A stretch of DNA of 7,241 nucleotides from Sulfurimonas sp. (GTDB lineage: Bacteria > Campylobacterota > Campylobacteria > Campylobacterales > Sulfurimonadaceae). Shown piece after piece: positions 7,050 to 7,241 of the stretch; the stretch's first letter is position 1; each line of letters starts with the position of its first letter. Made by a program: the position numbers and the translations under genes. The notes under the pieces are model-generated. The model saw only the letters and a program-made list of their open reading frames with translations. It had not been told where the DNA came from and searched no databases. The stretch spans positions 1 through 7,241 of the forward strand of contig DQSP01000280.1 of the NCBI GenBank assembly GCA_015663215.1, given 5' to 3'.

Positions 7050-7241
7050 CTACTTACTCCCACCAAATGGGTTTCCTATATTACCAAGCATGCTCATAGC
7101 ACTATGCTGTTGGTTGTCTTGGACCATTTTGCTTGCATCGTTTATAGCACCAATGAGTAAAATTTGTAGCATATTTTTATCCGTTAAAGTTGTTTCGTCT
7201 ATTATTAAGTCGACAACTTCACCGTTTCCATTAACACTTAA
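7050..7241 (-). CDS. ybaB: C-terminal part of YbaB/EbfC family nucleoid-associated protein
   Basis: The minus strand is open from the window edge to a TAG stop and gives 63 C-terminal residues; the N-terminal 40 or so residues are outside. The visible part has SVNGNGEVVDLIIDE followed by LQILLIGAINDASKMVQD, the beta-strand and long helix typical of YbaB/EbfC, then a flexible Gly/Asn/Met-rich tail (MSMLGNIGNPFGGSK). Family members are small (about 100-110 residues) DNA-binding dimers shaped like tweezers, associated with the nucleoid and, in many bacteria, encoded beside recR/dnaX. Here the gene instead leads the PDZ-ispA-tkt run. The stop codon abuts the GTG of the PDZ gene with no spacer. 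The call rests on the strong resemblance of the visible core; no frameshift is seen. Confidence 0.88.
   Translation of the reverse strand, partial: LSVNGNGEVVDLIIDETTLTDKNMLQILLIGAINDASKMVQDNQQHSAMSMLGNIGNPFGGSK
7057..7061 (-). promoter_or_regulatory. Shine-Dalgarno of the PDZ gene inside the ybaB 3' end
   Basis: Read on the minus strand, GGGAG lies 7 nt before the GTG at 7049 and within the last codons of ybaB. It supports GTG as the true start and translational coupling to ybaB. Confidence 0.7.

Overview
The window is an AT-rich, gene-dense piece of bacterial chromosome. Gene order and protein content point to Campylobacterota (the former Epsilonproteobacteria), most likely a Sulfurimonas-like or Arcobacter-like free-living relative. 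The strongest clue is the minus-strand run ybaB - PDZ periplasmic protein - ispA - tkt. From memory this matches the Campylobacter jejuni order Cj1642-Cj1645. The genus is inference; the phylum-level call is fairly secure.

Layout, left to right. Positions 1-138 (+) hold the last 45 codons of a membrane transporter, probably of the auxin efflux carrier (AEC) family. It converges on selO (146-1585, -), a complete protein adenylyltransferase pseudokinase. A 99-bp AT-rich divergent intergenic region (1586-1684) separates selO from a plus-strand gene (1685-3244) for a tandem nitroreductase-fold protein of the SagB/ThcOx type. That gene converges on tkt (3275-5191, -), with a perfect palindrome overlapping the tkt stop codon as a shared terminator candidate. 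Upstream of tkt on the minus strand come ispA (5204-6049), a secreted two-PDZ-domain protein (6069-7049, GTG start), and the C-terminal end of ybaB/ebfC (7050-7241), cut by the window edge.

The four minus-strand genes from 7241 to 3275 are packed like an operon. The ybaB stop abuts the GTG of the PDZ gene. The PDZ gene and ispA are 19 bp apart. The Shine-Dalgarno site of tkt overlaps the ispA stop codon. The operon mixes a nucleoid-associated protein, a periplasmic protein, isoprenoid chain synthesis (C15 diphosphate for quinone, undecaprenyl and related lipids) and the non-oxidative pentose phosphate pathway; no single shared pathway is evident. The selO/SagB-like pair shares a promoter region, and both encode redox-linked or flavin-type functions with unknown substrates.

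Most of the window is ordinary core chromosome. I see no mobile element, CRISPR array, tRNA or rRNA. The items most worth a second look are the stand-alone double nitroreductase without RiPP partners, the PDZ protein whose layout recalls a protease-less HtrA, and the SelO with a Cys in the selenocysteine position.
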